A stretch of DNA of 64,000 nucleotides from Emticicia aquatica. GTDB lineage: Bacteria > Bacteroidota > Bacteroidia > Cytophagales > Spirosomataceae. The stretch is taken from contig NZ_CAKLPY010000002.1 in the NCBI RefSeq assembly GCF_923079645.1, positions 1,550,001 to 1,614,000 of the forward strand, written 5' to 3'. The position numbers and the translations under genes were made by a program. This document shows, one piece after another, positions 1-9,086 of the stretch. The stretch's first letter is position 1, and the number at the start of each line of letters is the position of its first letter. A model generated the notes under the pieces. The model was not told where the DNA came from. It was given only the letters and a program-made list of their open reading frames with translations, and searched no databases.

Positions 1-1348
1 GTAGAGTTCCACTAACATTAAATACTAAACCTTCTGCAATTGTATAACCAGCTTGAACGTTTGCTAACAAATCACTCAATTTTTCTTGTTGAGTTCTGTT
101 TTCAACGATTGCTAAAGGGTTATAGTTAGCGAATGTTCCAGGAATTTGGTAGTAAGAACCATCCGCATTGTAAATAGGGTCAGTTGGACGCATATTTTGA
201 GCAAGACCTAAAGCGATATTTTGAGCAATGTCACCATTTGATTGTGAAGCAGAGACGTTAAATTTCATGTTCAATTTACCATTTAATGCTTTAGAATCAA
301 GGTTCAAACGTGCATTCAAACGATTTTTCCCAGAACCAATTAATGTGCCAACTTGGTCTAAATAACCAACAGAAGCTCTATATGAAGTATTTTCAGAACC
401 ACCAGATACACCAACATTGTAGTTTTGAGTATGAGCAGTACGAGTAATTACATCTAACCAATCAGTATTTGCACCATTATCAGTAAAAGTTTGATTGTAT
501 TTTTTAGCTGCTTCTCTAAACTGAGCACCATTCATTAAATCAGGTTTTTGAGAGATTGTTTCAGTACCATAATAAGCATTGAAATCTACAGAAGGAGCAC
601 CAGATTTACCTCTTTTAGTAGTAATCAAGATAACACCATTCGCACCTCTTGAACCATAGATAGCTGCAGAAGAAGCATCTCTTAAAACATCCATTGTTTG
701 AATATCTTCTGGTGCAATATTTTGAATTGGAGCACCAATCACACCGTCAATCACATAAAGTGGCTCAGAACCAGCACTTAATGAACCAGTACCTCTCAAA
801 CGAACCGTTGGAGTTGCATTTGGGTCACCACTACTTTGTGTAATAACTAAACCAGCAACTTTACCTTGAGCGGCAGCTAATGGGTTAGTAACAATACCTG
901 CGTTAAAATCACGGCTACCTAAACTGGTTACTGTACCCGAAATTTCTTTTCTCTTTTGTGTACCGTAACCAACGACAACCACTTCTTCAAGGGCTTTTGT
1001 GTCGTCAACCAATGTTACATCAACAACAGTTTTGTTGCCAATTGCAACTTCTTTGGTTTCCATACCTACGAAACTGAATACCAATACTCCGCTTTTCGGA
1101 ACACCAGCTAGTTTGTAAGTTCCGTCTAAGCCTGTTTGAGTACCTTTTGTAGTACCTTTTGATTGTACAGTTACGCCTGGCAATCCGCTGCCATCAGCTC
1201 CTTTTACTGTACCCGAAACAGTTACTTCTTGTGCCATCACAGAGAATGTGAGTGATGTTAACAGCATTGCAGCTATAGTGAAAATTGATTTTTTCACACA
1301 AGCTGATAGTCGCCCAACATAGCGACCCACTTGGTAGGACTTCATCAT
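1..1348 (-). CDS. SusC/RagA family TonB-linked outer membrane receptor, N-terminal part (runs off window)
   Basis: The frame stays open to the left edge, so about 449 N-terminal residues are visible. A signal peptide ends near VMAQ (about residue 39). It is followed by a carboxypeptidase-regulatory-like beta-sandwich (VTVSGTVKGADGSGLPGVTV). Next come a TonB-box-like segment (EEVVVVGYGTQKRKEISGTV) and a plug domain with VRLRGTGSLSAGSEPLYVIDG and RDASSAAIYGSRGANGVI, which are hallmark SusC motifs. The family forms outer-membrane barrels that import glycans or peptides with a SusD lipoprotein lid; any susD would lie beyond the left edge. ATG at 1348 is followed directly by another ATG at 1345. 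The substrate cannot be told. Confidence 0.95.
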   Translation of the reverse strand, partial: MMKSYQVGRYVGRLSACVKKSIFTIAAMLLTSLTFSVMAQEVTVSGTVKGADGSGLPGVTVQSKGTTKGTQTGLDGTYKLAGVPKSGVLVFSFVGMETKEVAIGNKTVVDVTLVDDTKALEEVVVVGYGTQKRKEISGTVTSLGSRDFNAGIVTNPLAAAQGKVAGLVITQSSGDPNATPTVRLRGTGSLSAGSEPLYVIDGVIGAPIQNIAPEDIQTMDVLRDASSAAIYGSRGANGVILITTKRGKSGAPSVDFNAYYGTETISQKPDLMNGAQFREAAKKYNQTFTDNGANTDWLDVITRTAHTQNYNVGVSGGSENTSYRASVGYLDQVGTLIGSGKNRLNARLNLDSKALNGKLNMKFNVSASQSNGDIAQNIALGLAQNMRPTDPIYNADGSYYQIPGTFANYNPLAIVENRTQQEKLSDLLANVQAGYTIAEGLVFNVSGTL

Positions 1349-1511
1349 AGGTTGTAATTAAAGAAAGATTAATAAATGATTAATTTAACTTAAAAAATAA
1401 GTTCTCTAAATTCTAGTAATTTCATAGTAAATTATCGTTGATTAGACAGTTTTAACCGAGCGATATAGAAATTTGTTTAGAAAACGTTGAACTATTTTTT
1501 CAATTAACCCC

Positions 1512-1519
1512 CAAAATTA
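1512..1519 (-). promoter_or_regulatory. Putative Bacteroidota promoter (-7 TAATTTTG) for the SusC-like gene
   Basis: On the minus strand, 1519-1512 reads TAATTTTG, matching TAnnTTTG. A TTTTG that can serve as -33 lies 21 bp upstream (1545-1541). Use of this promoter would give a 5' leader of about 155 nt before the ATG at 1348, long enough for post-transcriptional control. This rests on motif match only. Confidence 0.5.
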
Positions 1520-1784
1520 CAAAAAGAAATATATAAAGTCCAAAAGTTTATATTAAAAAATAAAATTTCTTCAAAAAATTCAATTTTGAAAAATTGTACA
1601 AAAACAATATAGCTTTTAGTTTTTCATCGTAATTTTGTAATCAGGTTTAGGTATAAAAATTAAGCTTGTTACTTAATAATTACAATTATTCAGATATCTA
1701 AACCTAATTTTTTTTAAAATTTGTACTTTTTTAAGATTATTTTTCTGTGGATATGTTTTTTTAGTAACGGTTCTAAAAATTAAA

Positions 1785-1792
1785 TATCTTTG
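1785..1792 (+). promoter_or_regulatory. Putative promoter (-7 TATCTTTG) for the FAD/Fe-S oxidase gene
   Basis: TATCTTTG matches TAnnTTTG and sits 22 bp before the ATG at 1815. No clear -33 TTG is seen. The rest of 1349-1814 is very AT-rich, non-coding divergent intergenic DNA between the SusC gene and this one. Confidence 0.5.
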
Positions 1793-1814
1793 AAAAATTC
1801 AAAACCTGCCGATA

Positions 1815-4742
1815 ATGATTGACCAACAATTAAAGCAGCTTGCCAAAGATTTAGCTGGTGAACTCTACCTTGATAACGTGATGCGTACGCTGTACGCTAC
1901 TGATGCGTCGGCTTATCGTGAAATGCCACTTGCGGTAGCAATTCCTAAAGATGAGTCCGACATAAAAAAACTAATATCCTTTGCACAAAATAATAAAACA
2001 TCCTTGATCCCTCGAACTGCTGGAACTTCTCTCGCTGGACAAGTAGTCGGAAATGGAATAATCGTGGATGTCTCTCGTACATTTACTAAAATATTGGAGG
2101 TAAATAAAGAAGAAAATTGGGTACGAGTTCAACCTGGAGTTGTACGCGACGAATTAAATTTCTTCTTGAAAGAATACGGTCTTTTCTTTGGACCAGAAAC
2201 ATCAACGGCCAATCGTGCAATGGTGGGTGGAATGGTGGGCAATAATTCTTGCGGGTCAAACTCGGTTGTTTATGGTAGCACCCGTGACCATCTTATGGAA
2301 GTTAAAGGATTTTTGAGCGATGGGAGTGAGGTTGTTTTCAAAGATTTAACAGCAGAGCAGTTTAAACAAAAAGTTGAAGCAAGCACAAACACTCTTGAAA
2401 ATCAGATTTATAAAAGTACATATAATGTATTGAGTAATCCTTCAAATCAACAGGAAATTCGCCAAGAATTTCCTAAACCAAGTATTAAAAGACGTAATAC
2501 TGGTTATGCCATTGACGAATTGCTAGAAACCGAAATATTTACTTCAACTACAAATGAGCCTTTCAATTTTTGTAAACTGATTGCTGGTTCGGAAGGAACG
2601 TTAATGTTTTTGACAGAATTAAAACTGCACGTTAATCCCTTGCCTCCAAAAGATTTAGGATTGGTTTGTGTGCATTTCAATTCAGTTGACGAGTCGCTTC
2701 GTGCCAATTTGATTGCCTTAAAATATAATCCATCAGCGGTTGAGTTAATAGACCATTACATATTAGAATGTACGAAAGAAAATAAAGAACAACTACAAAA
2801 TCGTTTTTTCGTGCAAGGTGACCCTGGAGCAATTTTAGTAGTTGAACTAGCTCGAAACTCTAAAGAAGAAGTTATGAAATTGGCTACCGAAATGGAAGCC
2901 GAAATGAGAGCAGCAGGTTTAGGTTATCATTTTCCTTTGCTTTTTGGAGATGACACAAAAAAAATATGGACTTTACGAAAAGCAGGCTTAGGTTTGTTGT
3001 CAAACCTTCCTGGCGATGAAAAAGCAGTTGCTGTAATTGAGGATACAGCCGTTGATGTCAATGACTTACCCGATTTTATTCGAGAGTTTAATGATATTTT
3101 GACTAAAAATAATATGTCGGCGGTGCATTATGCTCATGCTGGCTCAGGCGAAATTCACCTTAGGCCTATCATTAATCTTAAAACACAAGAAGGACATCGT
3201 CAATTTAGATTAATTGCTGAAGAAATTTCAACCTTAGTAAAAAAATATAAAGGCTCGCTTTCTGGCGAACATGGCGACGGGCGTTTACGAGGCGAATTTA
3301 TTCGTCAGCAAATCGGGGATAAAAACTATGCCTTAATTAAAGAATTAAAACAAGTGTGGGATGCACAAAATATTTTCAATCCAAACAAGATTGTTGATAC
3401 ACCTCCAATGGATAAATTCTTGCGTTATGAGGCTGACCAAAAAGTGCCAGAATTCAAAACAGTTTTCAGATTTAACAATCAAAATATTCTTCAACATGCC
3501 GAACAATGTAATGGTTCGGGTGATTGCCGAAAAACAGAATTAAGTGGCGGCACGATGTGTCCGAGCTATATGGCTACTCGTAACGAAAAAGATACAACTC
3601 GAGCGAGAGCGAATATTTTGAGAGAAGTATTGACCAACTCCGAAAAAATCAATCGTTTTGATAGTAAGGAAGTCAAAGAAGTAATGGATTTGTGTTTGGT
3701 TTGCAAAGGCTGCAAATCTGAATGCCCATCAAACGTTGATGTTGCGAAGTTAAAAATGGAGTTTTTACAGCATTACCACGAGCAGAATGGCTTGCCATTA
3801 AGGTCGTGGTTAATTGGAAATTATGCCAAAATGAGTAATATCGCTTCGTATATTCCTTGGGCGTATAATTTGGTTTTAGGAAATGCTCCTTTGCGTAAAA
3901 TTGCGAATCGAGTTATTGGTTTTCATCCTGAAAGAACAATGCCTTTATTGGGTAAAAATACACTAAAAGCTTGGTTTTCTAAGGAAGTGAAGCCAAACCT
4001 AGCTAGTGGAAAACGCCTAGTTTATTTGTTTTGCGATGAATTTACCAATTTTAATGATGTTGAGATTGGTAAAAAAGCACTCGAATTATTACAAAAGCTT
4101 GGTTATGAGGTAGTTATTCCAAACCATGTTGATTCTGGAAGAGCCTATTTATCAAAAGGAATGTTGAAAGATGCTCAGAAATTGGCTAATCAAAATGTGG
4201 CTTTGTTGAAAGATATTGTGAATGACGAAACGCCAATCATCGGCATTGAGCCATCGGCGATATTGACTTTCAGAGATGAATACCCAGATTTGGTTGAAGA
4301 AAATTTGATTGATTCTGCTAAAAAATTGGCAAAAAATGCTTTAATGATTGATGAATTTATTGCCCGTGAAATTGATGCTAAACGAATTACGAGTGAAAAT
4401 TTTACGGATAAAAAACGTTTGATTAAACTGCACGGACATTGCCAACAAAAATCTGTTGCATCGCTCACGCCAACGAAAAAAATACTTTCATTACCCCAAA
4501 ATTACGAAGTTCACCTCATTCCATCGGGTTGTTGTGGCATGGCGGGGTCATTTGGCTACGAAAAAGAGCATTATGATTTGTCAATGAAAATTGGTGAATT
4601 AGTGCTTTTCCCAACAGTAAGAAAACAGCCCGAAGAGGTAATTATTGCTGCTCCAGGAACGAGTTGTCGCCATCAAATTCATGACGGAACGGGTCGAAAA
4701 GCTCTTCATCCTGTCGAAATTCTTTGGCAAGCATTGGTTTAA
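1815..4742 (+). CDS. FAD-linked oxidase with C-terminal 4Fe-4S and CCG domains (GlcD/GlcF fusion, YdiJ-like)
   Basis: This 975-residue protein joins a GlcD-type FAD-binding domain to a GlcF-type iron-sulfur domain. FAD-domain signatures are IPRTAGTSLAGQVVGNG (about 60-76), GGMVGNNSCGSNS (about 137-149), GSEGTLMFLTELKLHVNP and SGEHGDGRLRGEF. The Fe-S part has C565-x5-C571 with a later CPS, then CLVCKGCKSECPS (C627, C630, C633, C637). CCG-domain motifs HGHCQQKS and SGCCGMAGSFGYE lie near the C-terminus. Such fusions oxidise 2-hydroxyacids (D-lactate, D-2-hydroxyglutarate or related) and pass electrons to quinone or another carrier; E. coli YdiJ has the same architecture and similar size. The exact substrate is not readable from sequence. 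It is monocistronic, with a terminator directly downstream. Confidence 0.9.
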   Translation: MIDQQLKQLAKDLAGELYLDNVMRTLYATDASAYREMPLAVAIPKDESDIKKLISFAQNNKTSLIPRTAGTSLAGQVVGNGIIVDVSRTFTKILEVNKEENWVRVQPGVVRDELNFFLKEYGLFFGPETSTANRAMVGGMVGNNSCGSNSVVYGSTRDHLMEVKGFLSDGSEVVFKDLTAEQFKQKVEASTNTLENQIYKSTYNVLSNPSNQQEIRQEFPKPSIKRRNTGYAIDELLETEIFTSTTNEPFNFCKLIAGSEGTLMFLTELKLHVNPLPPKDLGLVCVHFNSVDESLRANLIALKYNPSAVELIDHYILECTKENKEQLQNRFFVQGDPGAILVVELARNSKEEVMKLATEMEAEMRAAGLGYHFPLLFGDDTKKIWTLRKAGLGLLSNLPGDEKAVAVIEDTAVDVNDLPDFIREFNDILTKNNMSAVHYAHAGSGEIHLRPIINLKTQEGHRQFRLIAEEISTLVKKYKGSLSGEHGDGRLRGEFIRQQIGDKNYALIKELKQVWDAQNIFNPNKIVDTPPMDKFLRYEADQKVPEFKTVFRFNNQNILQHAEQCNGSGDCRKTELSGGTMCPSYMATRNEKDTTRARANILREVLTNSEKINRFDSKEVKEVMDLCLVCKGCKSECPSNVDVAKLKMEFLQHYHEQNGLPLRSWLIGNYAKMSNIASYIPWAYNLVLGNAPLRKIANRVIGFHPERTMPLLGKNTLKAWFSKEVKPNLASGKRLVYLFCDEFTNFNDVEIGKKALELLQKLGYEVVIPNHVDSGRAYLSKGMLKDAQKLANQNVALLKDIVNDETPIIGIEPSAILTFRDEYPDLVEENLIDSAKKLAKNALMIDEFIAREIDAKRITSENFTDKKRLIKLHGHCQQKSVASLTPTKKILSLPQNYEVHLIPSGCCGMAGSFGYEKEHYDLSMKIGELVLFPTVRKQPEEVIIAAPGTSCRHQIHDGTGRKALHPVEILWQALV

Positions 4743-4767
4743 AATATTAATTTTTATACTTTTTTTG

Positions 4768-4812
4768 GCGGGATTTTTGCTCTCTTTTGGGTAAAAATTC
4801 CGCTATTTTTTT
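4768..4812 (+). terminator. Rho-independent terminator after the FAD/Fe-S oxidase gene
   Basis: GCGGGATTTTT (4768-4778) pairs with AAAAATTCCGC (4793-4803), with one G-T wobble, and is followed by a T-rich run. The remainder up to 5044 is AT-rich and shows no gene. Confidence 0.8.
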
Positions 4813-5044
4813 GTATAAACCTTAATCAAAAAACTAATTTGCTAAAATAGTATAGATTTTTTAGCCTTTTTGTAAAAATTACCAATTAAGTTATATTTTA
4901 AATTAAAATATTTATAAAAAAAAACCTTTTTTGGCTTATAAATAGATTAAATTTTGAATCCATTGCTTATTTTCAGAACACAATTGTTCTTTACAGCGTT
5001 ATAATTTGTAAATTTACACTTACAGACCACTACAAAAAGTTAAA

Positions 5045-6136
5045 ATGAGTAATAGAAAATTATTGAGTTTAGAATTAACCACACCAGTTGATGATGATAG
5101 ACCTGTTTATCTTTCAGGCAACTTTTGTGAATGGAACCCAGATATTCCTGACTTTGAGATGAAGCGTGTGAGCAAGGGAAAGTACAAATTTACTTTTGCA
5201 CCAGAAATTAAGCTACCAGATACAATCGAATATAAATATACCCGTGGCGGCTGGAATTATGTAGAATTAGATACTTACGGAAATTCGCCAGAAAACAGAA
5301 AAATTGATTCTAGTGTAGGAAATTTTACAGATTTCGTGCCTTATTGGAGACACGATGGTTCTACGGCTTTTATCAAAAAACTGATGCCAAAAGTGAAAGT
5401 TGTTTCAGAAAAATTTGAAATACCTCAACTTGGTAAAACACGGAAAATTTATATTTTGCTTCCTCACGATTACGAACAAAATACCGAAAAACGTTATCCA
5501 GTTTTGTATATGCAAGATGCCCAAAATTTATTTGGGAAAGGGTCTAGTTTTGGTAATTGGGAAATTGATAAACGTTTGTCATTATTGGCAGAACGTGAAA
5601 AAGGAGATGTCATTATTGTGGCCATTGACCATGCAGATGAAGAGCGTTTTAATGAATATTCGCCTTATACAGTAGAGAAAAAAGGCAAAGGTTTGGGTAT
5701 GAAGTATGCTAACTTTATTGTTCGTAACTTAAAACCATTTATTGATGCTAATTATAGAACAAAAACTGAGCGTCAATTTACAGGAATTGGCGGTAGTTCA
5801 ATGGGCGGCTTGATTAGTATTTATGCTGGACTGATGTATCCAGAAGCAATTGGTCGATTGATGGTACTTTCGCCCGCTCTTTGGGTTTCTCCGAAAATAT
5901 ATTTTGATGCTATTGAGTTTTTTAGCCCAATGGATACTAATATTTATCTTTATGGCGGAGGAAAGGAAGGCTCGGCAATGATTCCGAACGTGAAAAAAAT
6001 GAAAGAAACTATCGAAAGTCAAGGTTGGGATACAGAGAAAATCCAAATCAAACTCTCGACTGACCCAAAAGGTGAGCATAACGAAAAGCGTTGGGGACAA
6101 GAATTTCCGAAAGCAATAGAATGGTTGTTTTTTTAA
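5045..6136 (+). CDS. Esterase-D-like alpha/beta hydrolase with N-terminal glycogen-binding-like (CBM48-type) domain
   Basis: The protein has 363 residues. Residues about 5-95 (YLSGNFCEWNPD, then KYKFTFAPEI and IEYKYTRGGWNYVELD) resemble the immunoglobulin-like E-set/CBM48 fold seen in glycogen-active proteins. The C-terminal part is a PF00756 esterase: YPVLYMQDAQNLFG, IVVAIDHADEERFNEYSP-like oxyanion region, and the nucleophile elbow GGSSMGGL (about 254-261). No signal peptide is seen, so it is probably cytoplasmic. Relatives include Fes-type and feruloyl or putative esterases; the substrate is unknown. The N-terminal domain suggests a carbohydrate-linked ester, which is inference. The start is the only ATG before the conserved domain. 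Confidence 0.8.
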   Translation: MSNRKLLSLELTTPVDDDRPVYLSGNFCEWNPDIPDFEMKRVSKGKYKFTFAPEIKLPDTIEYKYTRGGWNYVELDTYGNSPENRKIDSSVGNFTDFVPYWRHDGSTAFIKKLMPKVKVVSEKFEIPQLGKTRKIYILLPHDYEQNTEKRYPVLYMQDAQNLFGKGSSFGNWEIDKRLSLLAEREKGDVIIVAIDHADEERFNEYSPYTVEKKGKGLGMKYANFIVRNLKPFIDANYRTKTERQFTGIGGSSMGGLISIYAGLMYPEAIGRLMVLSPALWVSPKIYFDAIEFFSPMDTNIYLYGGGKEGSAMIPNVKKMKETIESQGWDTEKIQIKLSTDPKGEHNEKRWGQEFPKAIEWLFF

Positions 6137-6154
6137 TCGTCTAAATTTTTTTAG

Positions 6155-6239
6155 AACGCTGATGCCACTGGTATATTCAATATTGATTCTCGGTTTTTAT
6201 CCTTGAAAATCAATGTTAGAAATCAGTAGCATCGGCGTT
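6155..6239. repeat. Large imperfect palindrome between esterase and pepA, possible interspersed repeat
   Basis: AACGCTGATGCCACTG (6155-6170) is complementary to CAGTAGCATCGGCGTT (6224-6239) except at three positions. A second stem is nested inside: ATTGATT (6182-6188) with AATCAAT (6208-6214). The GC content is above that of the flanks. It may act as a terminator for the esterase transcript or be a REP-like element; only one copy was noticed in the window. Confidence 0.6.
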
Positions 6240-6283
6240 ATGTTTTATAGTCAAATGTAATCTTTATAATCGAGCGTAGTCTT

Positions 6284-7756
6284 ATGAAAATCAACATAAC
6301 TCACAATAATACAATTGCCAAAACGATTATTTTTCCATTATTGGACAATGAATATTTAGCAGAAAATCTATCTAAAATTGCCAAACATGTTGGTTTAAAT
6401 GCTGAGCATCTACAACAAGATTTTAAGGCAGGTTTGAAAGAAAGTTTAATACTTTATGGAAACCAAGAAGGGCTAGAAAAAGTATATCTTTTGGGTTTAG
6501 GTAAATCTCCAAAGCAAATAGATTTTGTAAAAGCTTTTCGTTCTTTTTTCTATAATTCTAAGAAAAAACTACCCAAAAATGTCGGATTAAAGCTGAAAAT
6601 GGCTGGATTGGAAGCATATACAGAGTTTATTGTGAACGGAATTTGCTTAGCTGATTATGAAGTAGGTGTTTATAAAACTGAACAAAAAAAAGTAGCAGAC
6701 TTTTTTAGTGAGGAAGCTGTTTTGGAAATACAAGTAACAGAAAGTACCATTGAAACAGTAGAAAAATCGGCTAAAATCGGGCATGAAATGGCAGAAACAC
6801 AAGCACGAATAATGGCTTTAGTTGATGCACCTGCTAATTTTAAATATCCTCAAAAAATTGCTGAATTCGCTATTGAATCGGGTGAAAAATATGGCTTTGA
6901 TGTAAAGGTTTTTGATGAAAAACAATGTCTTGAACTCGGACTTCATGCACTTTTGGCTGTTGGAAGGGGAAGTACCGAAAATCCAGCGAGATTTATTGTG
7001 ATGGAATACAATGCTTCTCAAGAAAATGTTAAAAAAATAGGATTGGTTGGCAAAGGTGTAACTTTTGATACTGGAGGAATTTCAATCAAAGGTTCGGCGA
7101 GCATGAGTTATATGAAATCAGATATGGGTGGTGCAGGAGCAGTTTTAGGAACATTGGAAATGGTAGCCAAACTAAAACTTCCTGTACATTTAATTGGGGT
7201 TATTCCGTGTACTGAAAACTGTGTTGATGGCAATGCCTTAAAGCCCAGTGAAGTTATTTCGTCGTATTCGGGCAAAACAATTGAAGTGATTGATACTGAT
7301 GCCGAAGGGCGTTTGGTTTTGGCTGATGGACTTTCATATATCAAGAAAAATTTTGAACCAGATGTAATCATTGATTTGGCAACACTTACAGGAAATTGTA
7401 TTTCGGCTTTGGGTTATGTTGCCGCAGGATTACTTTCAAATAACGATATTTTAGCTAATAAACTCTTGGAAATCAGTCAATTAACTGGGGAAAAACTTTG
7501 GCGTTTACCACTTTGGGATGATTACAAAGATATGATGAATTCTGACATTGCAGATATTAAAAATCTTTCTTCAGCTCCATTGGCAGGAGCAATTACGGCC
7601 GCCAAATTTTTAGAAGTTTTTATTGATGGACATACAAATTGGGCTCATTTGGATATTGCTGGATTAGCTTTTGGCGATTCTGAATTTGCTAAAATGAAGT
7701 CAGGAACTGCTTATGGAGTCAATTTATTGACTACTTGGTTAAGAGAAATAAATTAA
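6284..7756 (+). CDS. pepA: Leucyl aminopeptidase, M17 family
   Basis: This 490-residue cytosolic M17 metallo-aminopeptidase removes N-terminal residues from peptides. The two-metal site is visible in VGKGVTFDTGGISIKG (about 252-267, catalytic Lys and Asp), MKSDMGGAGAVLG (metal Asp) and DTDAEGRLVLAD (about 333-344, Asp/Glu ligands plus catalytic Arg). Length is normal for the family. The N-terminal domain is divergent, as usual. The gene ends only 5 bp from the convergent recO stop codon, with no hairpin between them. Confidence 0.93.
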   Translation: MKINITHNNTIAKTIIFPLLDNEYLAENLSKIAKHVGLNAEHLQQDFKAGLKESLILYGNQEGLEKVYLLGLGKSPKQIDFVKAFRSFFYNSKKKLPKNVGLKLKMAGLEAYTEFIVNGICLADYEVGVYKTEQKKVADFFSEEAVLEIQVTESTIETVEKSAKIGHEMAETQARIMALVDAPANFKYPQKIAEFAIESGEKYGFDVKVFDEKQCLELGLHALLAVGRGSTENPARFIVMEYNASQENVKKIGLVGKGVTFDTGGISIKGSASMSYMKSDMGGAGAVLGTLEMVAKLKLPVHLIGVIPCTENCVDGNALKPSEVISSYSGKTIEVIDTDAEGRLVLADGLSYIKKNFEPDVIIDLATLTGNCISALGYVAAGLLSNNDILANKLLEISQLTGEKLWRLPLWDDYKDMMNSDIADIKNLSSAPLAGAITAAKFLEVFIDGHTNWAHLDIAGLAFGDSEFAKMKSGTAYGVNLLTTWLREIN

Positions 7757-7761
7757 ACTGT

Positions 7762-8451
7762 TTAACTCAAAACTTCTCGTAAAACTTGTAATGATTTTAT
7801 TTCTCCAAACTCTTCAACATGGAGTTGGTAGAATATGATTATTACTTCAAGCAAGTGATTTCTTACGCCTCTATTCATTAAAAGAGGTGTTTGATAATCT
7901 GCTAAAATGAGCTGATTCATTAATTTTTGATAATCATTGTCGAAAGGAATCGTTATGTTGAATTCCTTGAATTGAGTAACAATTTCGGCGGCATCTTGTG
8001 GGGAAAAACCTAAGAAAAAAGCGTATTTGAGTAAAAAAATGAGATGAAAATTTTCAAAATGTTCTTCAGTTTCATCTAAAAAAATAAGAGAATGATAAAG
8101 AAAATCGAATAAAACTTCATTTTCGGTATGTTCTTTCAATGTTTTGTTCAAAACTTCATCCAAAAACATTGCGATACTTGATTTATGAATTTCATAAGGC
8201 AATGTCAGAAATGGAAATCCAGCTTTTATTTCAGAAATTCGATGAAGGTCTTTTTTTTCGTCGTGATAAATGACTAAATCTAGAAGTGAAAGTGGCTGAA
8301 AAAGGGCAATTTTGTTTTTTCCTTTGCTACTTCTTACACCATTTTCGATAAAAGATTGAATACCGAATTTTTCGGTGTAAACCTTAACGATGATAGACGT
8401 TTCTCGATAACGAATATAATTAATGACTATTCCCCGAGTTTTGTGTAGCAT
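7762..8451 (-). CDS. recO: DNA repair protein RecO
   Basis: The 229-residue protein begins MLHKTRGIVINYIRYRETSII, the typical N-terminal OB-fold of RecO, followed by a helical C-terminal domain. RecO works with RecF and RecR to load RecA onto SSB-coated gapped DNA. As in several Bacteroidota, the zinc-finger cysteines of some RecO proteins are not evident. Its start lies 32 bp inside the end of the upstream COX3 gene, in another frame, so the two are probably co-transcribed and translationally coupled although functionally unrelated. Confidence 0.9.
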   Translation of the reverse strand: MLHKTRGIVINYIRYRETSIIVKVYTEKFGIQSFIENGVRSSKGKNKIALFQPLSLLDLVIYHDEKKDLHRISEIKAGFPFLTLPYEIHKSSIAMFLDEVLNKTLKEHTENEVLFDFLYHSLIFLDETEEHFENFHLIFLLKYAFFLGFSPQDAAEIVTQFKEFNITIPFDNDYQKLMNQLILADYQTPLLMNRGVRNHLLEVIIIFYQLHVEEFGEIKSLQVLREVLS

Positions 8452-9025
8452 GATAAAGTAGAAAAAGAAAAATTGCTATCCATAGAATATCAATGAAATG
8501 CCAATAAATACTTATTAGCTTGATTTTCAATTGGTTAGGAGGATTAACACTATATACGTAAGAATCGACATATTCCATCCGCTGGAAAGCATCTGTATTA
8601 GCAGAAGCCAATGCGATAAGTCCGCCAAGTGTATGAAAAATATGCAATCCAGACAAAATGTAGATAAACATTCCACCTGTATTATTTCTCATTGTGATGC
8701 CCGAAGAAAGCAATGTTTTCCAACCAAAACCTTGTAAAACAATGAAAAATAATCCTGCAATTAGCGTCAAAGAAATATTAAGTCGATAACTGCGGAAACG
8801 TTCTTCTCGAAATGCTTTGTTGGCCCAGTGTAAAGTGGCACTACTCGCCAAAATTACCCATGTACTTGCCCAAAAAACTGCAGGGATTTTGAGTGGAATA
8901 TCTTGGTTTCTATGTTCTTTCGTAATAAAAACGAGAATTAGGAATAAAAAGAGCAAAGCACTACCAACCATGGCTAAATATAGCATGAATGTAAATGGTT
9001 CACGGCGTTTGGTTAATCTATTCAT
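8420..9025 (-). CDS. Cytochrome c oxidase subunit III-like membrane protein
   Basis: This 201-residue protein has about five hydrophobic segments. COX3-type signatures are FWASTWVILASSATLHWANKA-like helix 2 and the ending YWHFIDILWIAIFLFLLY, with SGLHIFHTLGGL in between. It belongs to heme-copper oxidase subunit III (PF00510), which stabilises the catalytic subunit in the inner membrane. No subunit I or II gene is in the window, so it is either part of a dispersed oxidase locus or an isolated paralogue. It overlaps recO by 32 bp. A short CCCCTAAAGGGG hairpin-like element lies just upstream (9035-9046). Confidence 0.85.
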   Translation of the reverse strand: MNRLTKRREPFTFMLYLAMVGSALLFLFLILVFITKEHRNQDIPLKIPAVFWASTWVILASSATLHWANKAFREERFRSYRLNISLTLIAGLFFIVLQGFGWKTLLSSGITMRNNTGGMFIYILSGLHIFHTLGGLIALASANTDAFQRMEYVDSYVYSVNPPNQLKIKLISIYWHFIDILWIAIFLFLLYHATQNSGNSH

Positions 9026-9086
9026 ACCCCCTTGCCCCTAAAGGGGAATTTTAATTTTGCAATAATTTTTCTTTGGTATAATATTT

